A stretch of 64,000 nt of DNA from Amorphophallus konjac (taxonomy: Eukaryota > Streptophyta > Magnoliopsida > Alismatales > Araceae): assembly GCA_022559845.1 (NCBI GenBank), contig JAHNEJ010001085.1:86647-150646 (forward strand), in the 5' to 3' direction. Below are positions 54,020 to 64,000 of this stretch, piece after piece (position 1 is the first letter of the stretch; every line of letters begins with the position of its first letter). The notes below the pieces were generated by a model, which was given only the letters and a program-made list of their open reading frames with translations, was not told the DNA's origin and did no database searches. The translations under genes and the position numbers were made by a program.

Positions 54020-57000
54020 CATTTTTGTAGGATGGGGGGGATTTGAAATCTGGTATTCAATTTATGAATCATATTTTAAATTAAATATATTTCATTGAGT
54101 TTTATTTGAGAATTAAAATTTTAGATTAATAAGTTAAGTGAAATTTTATTATAAAATTAATTTATGAATTAGTGAAAATGCGTTTGTTTTGAGAAATATG
54201 AGAAATTGAATTCTTAATGGAAATTGAATCCTTGCTTCTCTAAGATAGGTGTGAATTCAATACTCAAAACTCTTTTTTAATCTGACTTTTAGTAAGAATT
54301 TTAATTTCCAATGAAATGCGATTCTCAACAAAACATATACAAGTCACTAACAACAAGAGAATTTAATTCTCTTTTAGTGGAGTAATTAAATTACCCATCT
54401 CATGCCCACCTTATGGCAAGTAAAGTCTGACATTTTTAAAGAAGCAGTTCCATTTGCAATCTTTTCTTGACGGTGACTGATTTTTTTAAAAAAACAATGA
54501 ACAAGACTATTTTGATATTTGGGTCCCCTCAGTCTCTCTTCTTTTCTCTTTTTCCTTGACTCACACTTGTCAAAATTCAAAAAACTATCTTGGTTAAGTA
54601 CTGATCTGTCACTGGCCCAAAAAGGGAAACCCGATGTTTAGATTTGCTTGATCGTGGATGAACAAGACTGATATTGTTGATTCTTTAAATATTCGCATCA
54701 TCAAGAACACATATTTCTATATACAATGTTTCTACAATAATCAGGAGGACGGTTAAATGGATACATATTTAATATATATACTTCCGCAGTGAGATGCATT
54801 TCGCTACTTTGTATTGCATAAATAAAAAGATGATACATGTAGGGCATAAGGACGTGTTAAACTGATCTGATGCAATTCTAATTGCGCTAAACAGTCCACG
54901 CTAGAAGCCAAATAAACACGATGTCAAAGTTCTCCTTTACAATGGGACCTGATCAAAACTGTCGCTATTCACCGGAATTTGTTAACATCAGAATTTCTAT
55001 TTTTCCAAAATAATATTTTCCTCCCCGAAAGGTGCGAATTTCTATTACTTACAAACAAGGAATACATAATTACATATACACCCCCGAAAATCCTACATAT
55101 TGTACCCTATATCTTCATATTCTTTACATTATCATGCGTGATAACACTTGATCATAACTTTATCAAGAGGAACGTCACTTTATCATAACTTTGCTATCAC
55201 TCTCATAAAAACCTTAATCAATTACTCAATCGGATGATTTCTACTAAAAAGGGTATTGACACACTTTTTTTTATCATCGACCCATTAAATAGATATACTC
55301 CATCGGTAAATGAAACTAAGAAACAGTGTTGTAAAAAGAACAATTCTCGGTAGTCGGTACCCATTCCGAAAGGAATAAATCAACAGGCTTTTAGAACATC
55401 CTTTACCGATCAAGAACCATGTCTTTTCATCTTATTAGCAACATTCACATAACATTAAGCAGAGAGCCGAGATCAACTCATTAATAGTCAGGCGGCCGTT
55501 GCACTCCTAGGAAAGATGTTACAATAATTCTCTAACCAATACAGACTACTACATATAATGCCGAAGTTGCAAAGATTGACAGCACCTTACATAACTATCT
55601 CCCTACTCTTCACACAAACTGATTGCATGGTGACTTTCCTGCTAGCTCTGAATTATGATGGCATCATATATGCAGAAAAAAAAGCTAATGAATGATTTGA
55701 AAACATCGGATGACAAACCAAACAGAATAAAAAAGGACAGGCCCAGCTCGGACAGGAAGCACTTTCATTTCTTAAGTTTTTGGTGGGTGAAAGCATCGGA
55801 ATCAGCTAAAGACCGAACCAAAAAAGCCCATTTAATTGTTCTAGTTTTCAAGGGTAAAAATACTTGCTCCAAACCTGGCTTGCAGCAGGTGTTGCAAACC
55901 CCCACGTCACCTTGGTCACATGTACACCAATGGTGTGGGGGTTCGCAATCTTGCTGCAATAGTATTACTCGGAACTCATTACTCAGTTTCCATAGGCCCC
56001 TGTAGACAATAATATAATAGGCTGGTTGCGGTCAAGAAAACGCTGAAACGGAAGCTTTCAAGAATCAAGATGGTCTCCGATTGTCAATTAGATTTTTCAC
56101 TCATTTTGTGATGAAGTGTAGAAAAAATGAAGACAATTTCTAAAACCCACGAGGAAAAGTTGAAAAAAGCTAAATCCGGAAAACATACGCTGAAGACAAC
56201 AAGCAATACCAGCTACAAAACATATAAACAGGACAAGCATAGTGACGCCAATTTAAGATGAATTGAAAAGATGAGGTAAAAAAATGCATGTAAAAGATAA
56301 AGCTAAATATATAGCCAATAAAAGATGAGCAGAGTATGGCAAATGCATTTATATCTCTAGCAGATAAAACTGCAAACAAAATACAACTACAGTTTGGTGC
56401 AACAATGAAGCATCCAGGATTAAGTTTTTTGTCATATGACAACATATGAGAGATATGTTACAAATATACCCCGGTGATAAACGAGGTTGGTACCTCAAAC
56501 TGCAAATAAAATACAACTACCGTTTGGTGCAACAGATATTGAACATGAAGTGACAAATGCAGAGCATCACTGACCAGGTTCCTAGGGAAAAATCAGCACT
56601 ATACTTAATGCTATCAAACTTGGCAACATTTCTCCACAAATACGGTATATGACTGAACTGTGCTGTCCCTTCAGGCAATCATAGGGTCAACTGACATGGA
56701 TGCATCCCTCATCTGGTAGATTTTACACTGACTACATGGAAGACTTTGACAGAACTCTTGCGCAAGATTATCTTGACAGGTACTTCTTAGTGCTGCCTTG
56801 CAGATAGATGAGGTCAGATAGGCATGCAACTACCAGAAAAGCTTTGATAAATCCCTGGAGTCTTCATTGAGTTTAGCAGGAGCCAAATTGATGGAATGAA
56901 ACTTACGACAACGACGTTACTGCATTGCTTGCAGAGGCTGTGGTGGTACTTCAGCTCAGAAGATACCACTCTACACCACTGTATAACTGGAGTTGATCAG

Positions 57001-57926
57001 GGTTGCTTGGCTATATGACGCAAGCAGCTCCATCCCTACAAAATGTACAAAAGAAAAATTAGAGAATTCTTGTGTTGGAAGATATTGTAATCCATAAAAG
57101 ATATATCTATTTCATATTATGTCATTTTGAGATCTCCTGAGTTGCAATCGCCATATCCTGCAAAAAACTTCAATCTTAGGAATTTGTCAGTACAAATAAT
57201 CAGAAATTTAAAACAGACAAAAAATACATCATCGAGCTGCAACAGACCAACACTATGACAGATATAAGTAAATGACTTCACAAGAACAAACCATAATTAG
57301 CATTCTCTTGAGCCACCTGTCATTGAGAAGAATTTATTGCAACAAAGTAGAAAGCATAAGTATCACAAGGAACCAATTAGCTAATCAGCTTATGAGAGTC
57401 ACAGACAATGAAAATTAAAATTGATGACCCATGGTAATCTTATTAGAGATCATGTCATCTATGTTTTCTCCAAATAAGTGACAATAAATATGCATGCTAA
57501 CCAACCAATCCCAACAAACTAGCAGTTAAACAGAGGTAGACCACAGAAAGAGTGCACAAGCAGATGAGTACACATCCACGTGATAAGTAAATTGACTTCA
57601 CTAAAGAAAACTATTGTAGCAATCAGAACAAGTTAGCACAGATAGTCAAAGCCCTTGAAGATCTTCCAAACCATGAGAATGATCTTCAAAATTAAAAATG
57701 TAACACAGCTCGCCCCAATCCTGATAGGATAACTCATCAAATGGCAGTTAAAATTCGTGAAAGTCTCTAGCCATCAATAGGTAAAAGTTACAGAGTCATT
57801 CGTACACTGAATAGACTTAGAAACATCTGTCCTACAGACATAACATTGGGTTCACTTTGAAGTCTCATCAGATTAAGTTCTGCTCTCCATCCAAAGGAAA
57901 GAGAAAATAAAAAGGAAAAATTAACT
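54020..57926. other. AT-rich intergenic DNA between the fibrillin gene and the Cys/His gene
   Basis: No ORF has domain features. The last 1 kb before 57926 may hold 3' untranslated sequence of the minus-strand gene ending at 57927, but no polyadenylation site was fixed. Confidence 0.6.
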
Positions 57927-58358
57927 CTAACTCATGTCCATGCTGTCTCCAATTTGACTGCAGATTGGAGCAACAGCTTGGAAGGATCTCTCAAAAGGAG
58001 AAGGATGCAGCTGGGCAGCTCGCCTGCGCTTAAAAGCGCAGCCCTCAGAACTCTCTCCATCAAGCTTCCTCCGGAGGCCCCTCACTGCCTGCTGTTCCAC
58101 TGGTGATAGAGGAAAAACCAGCCCACTAACTCTGCAAAGGGAGTTATGGTTATCATACAAAATTCTCTGGTTACAGTTTTTGTCACAGATGTGCGTGATT
58201 CCTGTTAGTTTGCAGTGGTACATATTTCCAAACAAGTGTTCAATTTGACACCTCCTGTCACACTTGTGACTAGGGACCGGCCCTTCCTGGTTGAGAATAC
58301 TGGACAAATAAATGACATTGGTTGGCTCCGCAACCAAAGATTTGCCAAATACCTCCAT
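57927..58358 (-). CDS. Conserved plant Cys/His-rich protein of unknown function, 143 residues
   Basis: The ATG is at 58358 and TAG at 57927-57929; a single coding exon follows a strong acceptor (TTTTGTCAACTGCAG) at about 58413. The middle has likely metal-binding residues: C33-x3-C37-x3-H41, C49-x6-H56-x-C58-x3-C62, and H71-x3-C75, within CDRRCQIEHLFGNMYHC and THICDKNC. A helical stretch (PLSPVEQQAVRGLRRKL, residues about 81-97) and a basic KRRR patch at residues about 107-110 follow. The end, ICSQIGDSMDMS, reads as a conserved tail. I recognise it as a plant-conserved type but can name no function. The frame is intact, and the structure with leader intron and TATA box looks like an active gene. 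Zinc binding is inferred from spacing only. Confidence 0.8.
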   Translation of the reverse strand: MEVFGKSLVAEPTNVIYLSSILNQEGPVPSHKCDRRCQIEHLFGNMYHCKLTGITHICDKNCNQRILYDNHNSLCRVSGLVFPLSPVEQQAVRGLRRKLDGESSEGCAFKRRRAAQLHPSPFERSFQAVAPICSQIGDSMDMS

Positions 58359-58412
58359 CGTCTTTGCTAACTGACGACCTTTCTGCAAATGCAACCCACT
58401 GAAGCCTCCTTC

Positions 58413-59727
58413 TGCAGTTGACAAAAATACGGACAAGAAAAGTCAGGGGAAGTATTCTCGGTCTGTCAAATTTGCCTTTGCCAGTGACCAATATGTATAA
58501 ATTGGAAGCAACTTCCCAAAGCCAAGAATTTTAACAATTGATCTAAAATTGTAATGGAGCAAACAAGAACAGTTGAACTGCAAAAGCGAACAAGGGCCAT
58601 ATTCACCTGCTGAATTTCTTACTTCTCTAAAACAGTTGCTGACTATAGAGCAAAAGCATTTTAAAATAAATGGCAAAATTCGATAGTCATCCACATTTAT
58701 GCATGGATCAACCTTCCTTTCGTCAAAACTATATGAAAGTTATGAAACCCAGGCTCCTTCCTCGTTGTCAACATCCTGTGGAGCCAGACCAGTAAAAGCA
58801 TCTTCCTTTATGGTTAACCCAAGTGCAAGTAAAGAAGAAATTCCTCAAACGATGAACCCACTAGCCTACAAGCAATGGATTTCCACAGATTCGCTATAAG
58901 TAATGCAGAAACAAGCACATTAATAACATCGACGGGCACAGATGTAACCATCAAATATTTAGAACCCTTCCGTTTTCCCAAAACCCCATTCCTCTCTTTC
59001 CCGATCCATGATCCACCCTTACTGGCGTGGCACCTCGGAGCGACCAAAGAGAAGTCCGATCATTCGAAGCCTGAACCGAAGGGAGCTAACAACAGCAGAA
59101 CCGCGGAGAAAGACAAAGACCCCATAAATTCCAAACAAACCGCTAAGATAGACAAAGCGGAAAGAACCCAATCCTACAGCAAACATTTCTTAGCCAGGAC
59201 AGGGGAAAAGACAACTCCCGGCTACCTAAAAGGCTAGAACCCAACAAAAGGCATCCCTCCCCCCCCCCCCCACCCACCGGCACACCCCAGAAACCCCTAT
59301 ATTAGAATAGAGAGTCACAGCCTCACAGGGCACAGAAAAGGCCGATACCGGCAAACAACGACAGTAGGATACTCGGATTGTCCCCCCTCCCCTACCCAGA
59401 AACACAAATCCTAACCCTTCGCCCTAATCATTATCCCAAAGCAACAAACATAGAAACAAAACAAGAAAAAAGGGAAAAGAAAAACAAGAGATCGAACTTA
59501 CATGTGCCACCACTCGCCTCGATCCGCAGATCTGGAGCAGCACTTCCTCCAGCAACCTCTCCCAGAACCTAAAATTAACGGGAAAAAGGGAAACGACGAA
59601 AAAAAAAGAGGGCGGAGACCTCTCCACCTGCCCTCCTCCCCGACTACCCTCCCCCCTCTCGCTCACCCACTTCCTCTCCAGTCTCCACCCCCTTCTCTCC
59701 TCTTTTCTCGCCGCGTGCAGGAGAACG
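58413..59727 (-). other. Leader exon and leader intron of the Cys/His protein gene
   Basis: A consensus donor CAT^GTAAGT lies at 59501-59500, and an acceptor CTGCAG ends about 58413. The untranslated first exon would run from about 59727 to 59502 and the intron would be about 1.09 kb. Leader introns of this size are common in plant housekeeping genes. ORFs on the plus strand across this stretch have no domain features. Confidence 0.6.
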
Positions 59728-59755
59728 CGACTCCGAGGGCGAGGAAGGAGTCTCG

Positions 59756-59764
59756 TATATATAG
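59756..59764 (-). promoter_or_regulatory. TATA box of the Cys/His protein gene
   Basis: The minus strand reads CTATATATA, about 255-260 bp upstream of the leader-intron donor. A start near 59727 is expected. Confidence 0.6.
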
Positions 59765-61149
59765 GCGAGGGAGGGTCACCGTGGAGAACCCTGCGAAGAA
59801 AAGGTAATAAGTGGCCCGCCGGGGTTCCTCCGAAATGAAATGCAGATTCGTCGCAAATTCCGCTCGTGTTGACGCGCATTTTGTTAAGTGAACCCCCGCG
59901 CCATCCGTCCACCACGTTGCGCTCTCGGATTTCTCTCCCTTGCTCCAACCCCCACCCCCTCTTTTCTCTCCATCTAATCCCTTTCTCTCTCTATCCTTTT
60001 TTTATTGTTAATATTATTATTATTATATTTATAGTGTTGAGATTGGGTAGATCATCGTATTGACAACCGGATGCTTACCGGCCAGTGCCACGTACGTCTC
60101 CTATGGTCCGTCTCTTTCCTCTCAGCTCTGGGCGTCGCGGAGGGTGTCATGCTGCAAGGTCATAGGGGATGGGCTTATCATCTGATTTTGTCACGTGTCC
60201 ACCGGTCTGAGAAGCTTGAGCATTTTCACACGGAGGATGTGGCTTGCGGGGTAGGGGCGCGTGTGGATGTGCGCCCCGGTTTCGGAAAATTATTTATGAG
60301 GCGGGTTTTGTCGTACCTGCATTCCTCGGCCTCTGACTTCCGGAGTTCTTCTCTGGGCCCCTGACGGATAGGTGCCCCAGCCGAAGCAGCCGTCCGATCA
60401 ATGATATACGGACGACAAAGCCCCACGCCATCCGACGGATAGGCTGCCACGTGACACATCCCGTCACCCATCATGAGCATGGTGGGGAGGTTAGTTCCCG
60501 GCCCGCCCAATTACGAGCAGGGAATAACAATGAGTGATGGGGCGTTAGGGATCACTTTTAAAAATATATATATTTTTATTTAATGAATTATATTATGTTA
60601 ATTTTTAACTAAATTTTTAAAATGGATGAAAATAGAGAACAGTATGTATGACAAACAGTCATAATTTTAAAATTTTAGATAAATTTATTTGATAAATGAG
60701 GGGTAACTTTTTTCAAACCCCTTGCCTGTCTCGTCCGATTTCCTCTTCTGGCGTCATCTCTCTCTTTGTAACGACCTAAGATTCGGATACCGGGAAAGAT
60801 CCGATATCATTCGAATCATGACCTGTCGCCCACGAGTCGGAGGACTCGGAATGGCTAAAAGGAGTGTGAAGGTACAAAGAAATAAAGCAGGACAAACTCA
60901 CAATTAACAGGAATAAATAAACAACAACTACTACAACAGAGTCCAGTCCAACAGAAAGTACAGTGTAAAGCAGTAAAATGTACCACATACCGAGTGAACA
61001 CTCGGCCCGACGAACTGGCAATTGAGAACCTCCGAACAGCACCCTCGAACCTCGAGGAAGAACCGCCACACTTGAAAAGTAGGGATGAGTCTCCAAAACA
61101 TAGACTCAGCAGGGATCCCGCGGAACCCCAACCGGAAACGACGGCGGTA
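59765..61149. other. Intergenic DNA; possible repeat boundary near 60767
   Basis: Upstream promoter region of the minus-strand gene, then AT-rich DNA to about 60715. TGTAACGACC near 60767 looks like the start of a GC-rich repeat that continues to the window end, interrupted by two MITEs. No coding domain is seen. Confidence 0.45.
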
Positions 61150-61157
61150 GTAGAAAG

Positions 61158-61648
61158 TAGGCCTGTCAACGGATACGGATATTATCCGGATCCGCTTCGA
61201 TTCGTATTCGTTTTTTTGGATACGGATAATATCCGAATTTGAATCGGAGCGGATACGGATATTATAATATTCGCTTCGAAAAATATCCGTCCGTAATATT
61301 ATATATCATATAATACATATTTATAAATAATATATTACAAAATAAATGATATTATAGAGAAATTTAGATATTTTATAGTTGTATTTTAATTTAAAATTTA
61401 TTTTATATATTTTAGACATTTTATAATTATATTTTATATACTTTTAATATTTTATAATTATATTTATATACTTTTAAATTCGAATCGGATAATTCAGATT
61501 TTAAAACGGAGCGGATACGGATACTCAGATATTCGCTTCGTATCCGAGTCAAATCGGAGCGGATCAAAATCGGATAATTCGAATCGGAAAACGGAGCGGA
61601 TACGGATAGTCATATATTCGCTTCGTATCCGCTCCGTTGACAGGCCTA
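61158..61648 (+). mobile_element. hAT-type MITE, copy 1 (491 bp)
   Basis: Termini TAGGCCTGTCAACGGA and the complement ...GTTGACAGGCCTA. Perfect 8-bp target-site duplication GTAGAAAG at 61150-61157 and 61649-61656. The interior is rich in GGATACGGATA/ATCCGTATCC motifs, with an AT-rich centre. No ORF. Confidence 0.95.
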
Positions 61649-61656
61649 GTAGAAAG

Positions 61657-62651
61657 GAAAGCTACAACAACAACAGGAACAGTGAATCGGTGGCCGGTCA
61701 AAAACTCGGCACTACAGCTACTCCTACTGTACCGGAAAATACACCCCGATCTCACGGTCGGGGGCTACCGAACCACACTAGTATCACTTACCGAAGTAAA
61801 AACCCACGGCAACCCCGCCCTAGAGGCCTGTCTCCCAGGACATGGCCAACCTAGACACGCTGTCCAAGGTGCAACCCCGACCACCCGGTCGCGGACATCT
61901 CACCAACAAGATGCAACCTCGGTAAAGCTACTAGCACCAGTCTCACGGCACGAAAACCACACACACGTCACGGCGAGACAACCGGAACTCAACGGTCAAC
62001 ACGACCAAAAACCCGAAGGTCGAAGTCACAGAGACTGACAGTCTGTCACTCCCGACTTGACAGGAGTACCTCCCACTAGAAGCACAGTCGGTAGCGTCCC
62101 CTGACGTCTTACACCGCACCGCAGGTGTCCGCCTAGCACGATAGCCCCCGGCGGAGGCAAGGACACCTTACAAGTAACCACAAAGCAAGTGACTAGCCGG
62201 GGTCATGCTCGTCAGCTCGCGTCCGAAGTCCCCGACCACGTGTGCACACACAGCCCGTGCGTCTCTGGTCTGGCCCTCTGACTGGTTTTCCCTTCAGCCG
62301 GACTCTGGTTGGTAGACGTGGGGCCCGACGGTAACCAGTCTAAAAACCATCCTCAGGGTAGCCTCTCCACCACTCCCTGGTGGGACCGCTAAACGCGTAA
62401 GAAGGCTACGACTAGTGGAGGGTCATTGGAGGAGTAGGCTCTCAAGTCAACGGAAAATAACATCTGAATCCGACGAAGTACGGGGACCGTCCCACGTACC
62501 AGCACCATCGCACGGTGACCACGGTCGGAGAAAAACGGGACTCACAGTTCACGGGCCACGCACCCGGCCACGCAGAAACACAGAAGTACGGTTCCCAAGG
62601 CAGCTCACAGGCTGCCAAACTGAATCCCACTCTCAAGGAAAAGCGGGAACC
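61657..62651. other. GC-rich repeat-like DNA between the two MITEs
   Basis: Open frames on the plus strand are composition-driven and show no domain. The texture (many CGG/CCG, short direct motifs) matches the flanks 60767-61149 and 63159-63590, suggesting one larger repeat, possibly an LTR, that received both MITEs. Confidence 0.4.
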
Positions 62652-62659
62652 CCCCCCAG

Positions 62660-63150
62660 TAGGCCTGTCAACGGAGCGGATACGAAGCGAATATATGACT
62701 ATCCGTATCCGCTCCGTTTTTCGATTCGAATTATCCGATTTTGATCCGCTCCGATTTGACTCGGATACGAAGCGAATATCTGACTATCCGTATCCGCTCC
62801 GTTTTAAAATCTGAATTATCCGATTCGAATTTAAAAGTATATAAATATAATTATAAAATATTAAAAGTATATAAAATATAATTATAAAATGTCTAAAATA
62901 TATAAAATAAATTTTAAATTAAAATACAAATATAAAATATCTAAATTTCTCTATAATATCATTTATTTTGTAATATATTATTTAAAAATATGTATTATAT
63001 GATATATAATATTACGGACGGATATTTTTCGAAGCGAATATTATAATATCCGTATCCGCTCCGATTCAAATTCGGATATTATCCGTATCCGAAAAAACGA
63101 ATACGAATCGAAGCGGATCCGGATAATATCCGTATCCGTTGACAGGCCTA
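62660..63150 (-). mobile_element. hAT-type MITE, copy 2 (491 bp), opposite orientation
   Basis: The reverse complement matches copy 1 with about 5 differences in 491 bp. Perfect 8-bp target-site duplication CCCCCCAG at 62652-62659 and 63151-63158. The same length and near identity point to recent activity. Confidence 0.95.
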
Positions 63151-63158
63151 CCCCCCAG

Positions 63159-63590
63159 CCCCAGGCTGGTCAACTGGACTCGCAGCCCAAGGCCTTACTC
63201 ATGGCCCACTCAGAAACCTCTTTCCGGAGAAACTCACAGCGTGCGGGAACCCTCGCCGCACTCGCACCGACGCACGGTGACTCGGTCAAGCGTAACACAA
63301 AAGCCCGGAACACGAGGAGTCACCCAAACTCTCAAACCCACGGGCACGCTAAACGAGATAGCACGGTCCTCCCGACACCCTCAAAACACTGACACAAAAC
63401 CCTCGGGGTGTCTGGGACATTCACAGGAACACAGGTCGGCCACTGGGTCCCAACCGGGTCGACCAGGGACCTACACAATGCGAAACGATCGCGACAAGTA
63501 TGAAGAACCACTTCGGTATAACACAGTGCCTGGCAGTCTATCTTTTGGCCGTCACAGACTATAACGATCCAAAGCTAGGCCGCCACAGCA
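63159..63590. other. Repeat-like flank before the hairpin array, no gene recognised
   Basis: GC-rich sequence with open frames lacking domain signatures. After the array, TGTAATGTCCCGGG near 63909 may be a further repeat or LTR start running off the window. Confidence 0.4.
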
Positions 63591-63591
63591 C

Positions 63592-63850
63592 TCTAACGGT
63601 ACAACTCAGGAGCGTTAGATGAAAAAGCAATGCTGGCTGTGGCGCACCCACCCTGGGGCGTCACAGCCTCTAACAGACCAAGCCTGGTGCATTAGAAAAC
63701 GGAGCGAAACATGTTGTGACGCACACCCCTCGGGGCGTCACAACCCCTAACGGACCTATCCATGTGCGTTAGAAGGAGGGATACGTCAACTCTGACGCAC
63801 CAAGCAAGGGCGTCACAGAGCTCTGACGGTCCCCCCCTGGTGCGTCAGAG
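63592..63850. repeat. Array of seven consecutive hairpins with covarying arms
   Basis: Arms read: TCTAACG/CGTTAGA (63592-63619), CTGTGGCGC/GCGTCACAG (63637-63666), TCTAA/TTAGA with inner ACCA/TGGT (63669-63696), TTGTGACGC/GCGTCACAA (63714-63743), CTAACG/CGTTAG (63747-63772), TGACGC/GCGTCA with outer CTC/GAG (63790-63820), CTCTGACG/CGTCAGAG (63821-63850). TAACG-type and TGACG-type hairpins mostly alternate. Partial arms at 63549-63590 suggest an older unit. All arms were checked base by base. Confidence 0.9.
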
Positions 63851-64000
63851 TCTCGTGACCCCAATCGGGCAGAAAACATGGGAACGGACGTAGCGGTCGA
63901 ACCCAGGTGTAATGTCCCGGGTTTTTCGGATCTGGATCTGTGGGTTTCGGATCGTCTTTCCGCGGATTTTGGATTGTGTCTGATCGAATTTCGGGTATTT

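Noticed and set aside
58875..59237. Plus-strand 120-codon frame beside the Cys/His gene
   Set aside because: It lies within the inferred leader intron of the minus-strand gene and has no domain, signal or family signature.

Overview
The window is plant nuclear DNA. Genes have GT-AG introns and plant-specific products: a chloroplast fibrillin, LSU (RESPONSE TO LOW SULFUR) genes and a chloroplast-transit-type N-terminus. The rest is mostly plant transposable elements. GC-rich 5' ends of genes, with low-GC 3' exons, suggest a monocot; the species cannot be named from sequence alone. There are no bacterial operons, rRNA genes or CRISPR arrays.

Layout. 1-11122: the 5' portion of a large minus-strand Ty3/gypsy element of the Tat/Ogre type, with a 4.56 kb LTR full of tandem repeats, a primer-binding site, an extra ORF before gag, and frameshifted gag-protease. 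It is inserted into a PIF/Harbinger-like DNA transposon (11123-15656) carrying Myb/SANT-like ORFs and an RNase H1 N-terminal (viroplasmin-type) ORF with a C-terminal membrane segment. That transposon in turn ends inside the 5' leader of an LSU gene copy. 15.7-30.2 kb: a degenerate LSU cluster with three broken copies and a fourth block of LSU-flanking sequence, interspersed with MITEs and minisatellites. One LSU remnant is fused to a 1.3 kb duplicate of part of the fibrillin gene.

30785-53785: a minus-strand PAP12-type fibrillin gene of seven recognisable exons. Intron 3 is 19.6 kb and contains a hAT relic with a nested MITE, a young chromovirus with target-site duplications (37113-45013), an RTE-clade LINE relic, and a minus-strand strip of gene fragments (PPR protein, TRM1 tRNA methyltransferase). 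57927-59.73 kb: a compact minus-strand gene for a conserved Cys/His protein, with a TATA box and a leader intron. 60.7-64 kb: repeat-rich DNA with two near-identical hAT-type MITEs in opposite orientation, both with perfect 8-bp target-site duplications, and a striking array of hairpins.

The most unusual signal is structural. Three unrelated tandem arrays (10.43-10.86, 45.39-46.10 and 63.59-63.85 kb) consist of repeated hairpins whose two arms change together from unit to unit. All coordinates and splice sites were read by eye; no search, alignment or folding program was run.
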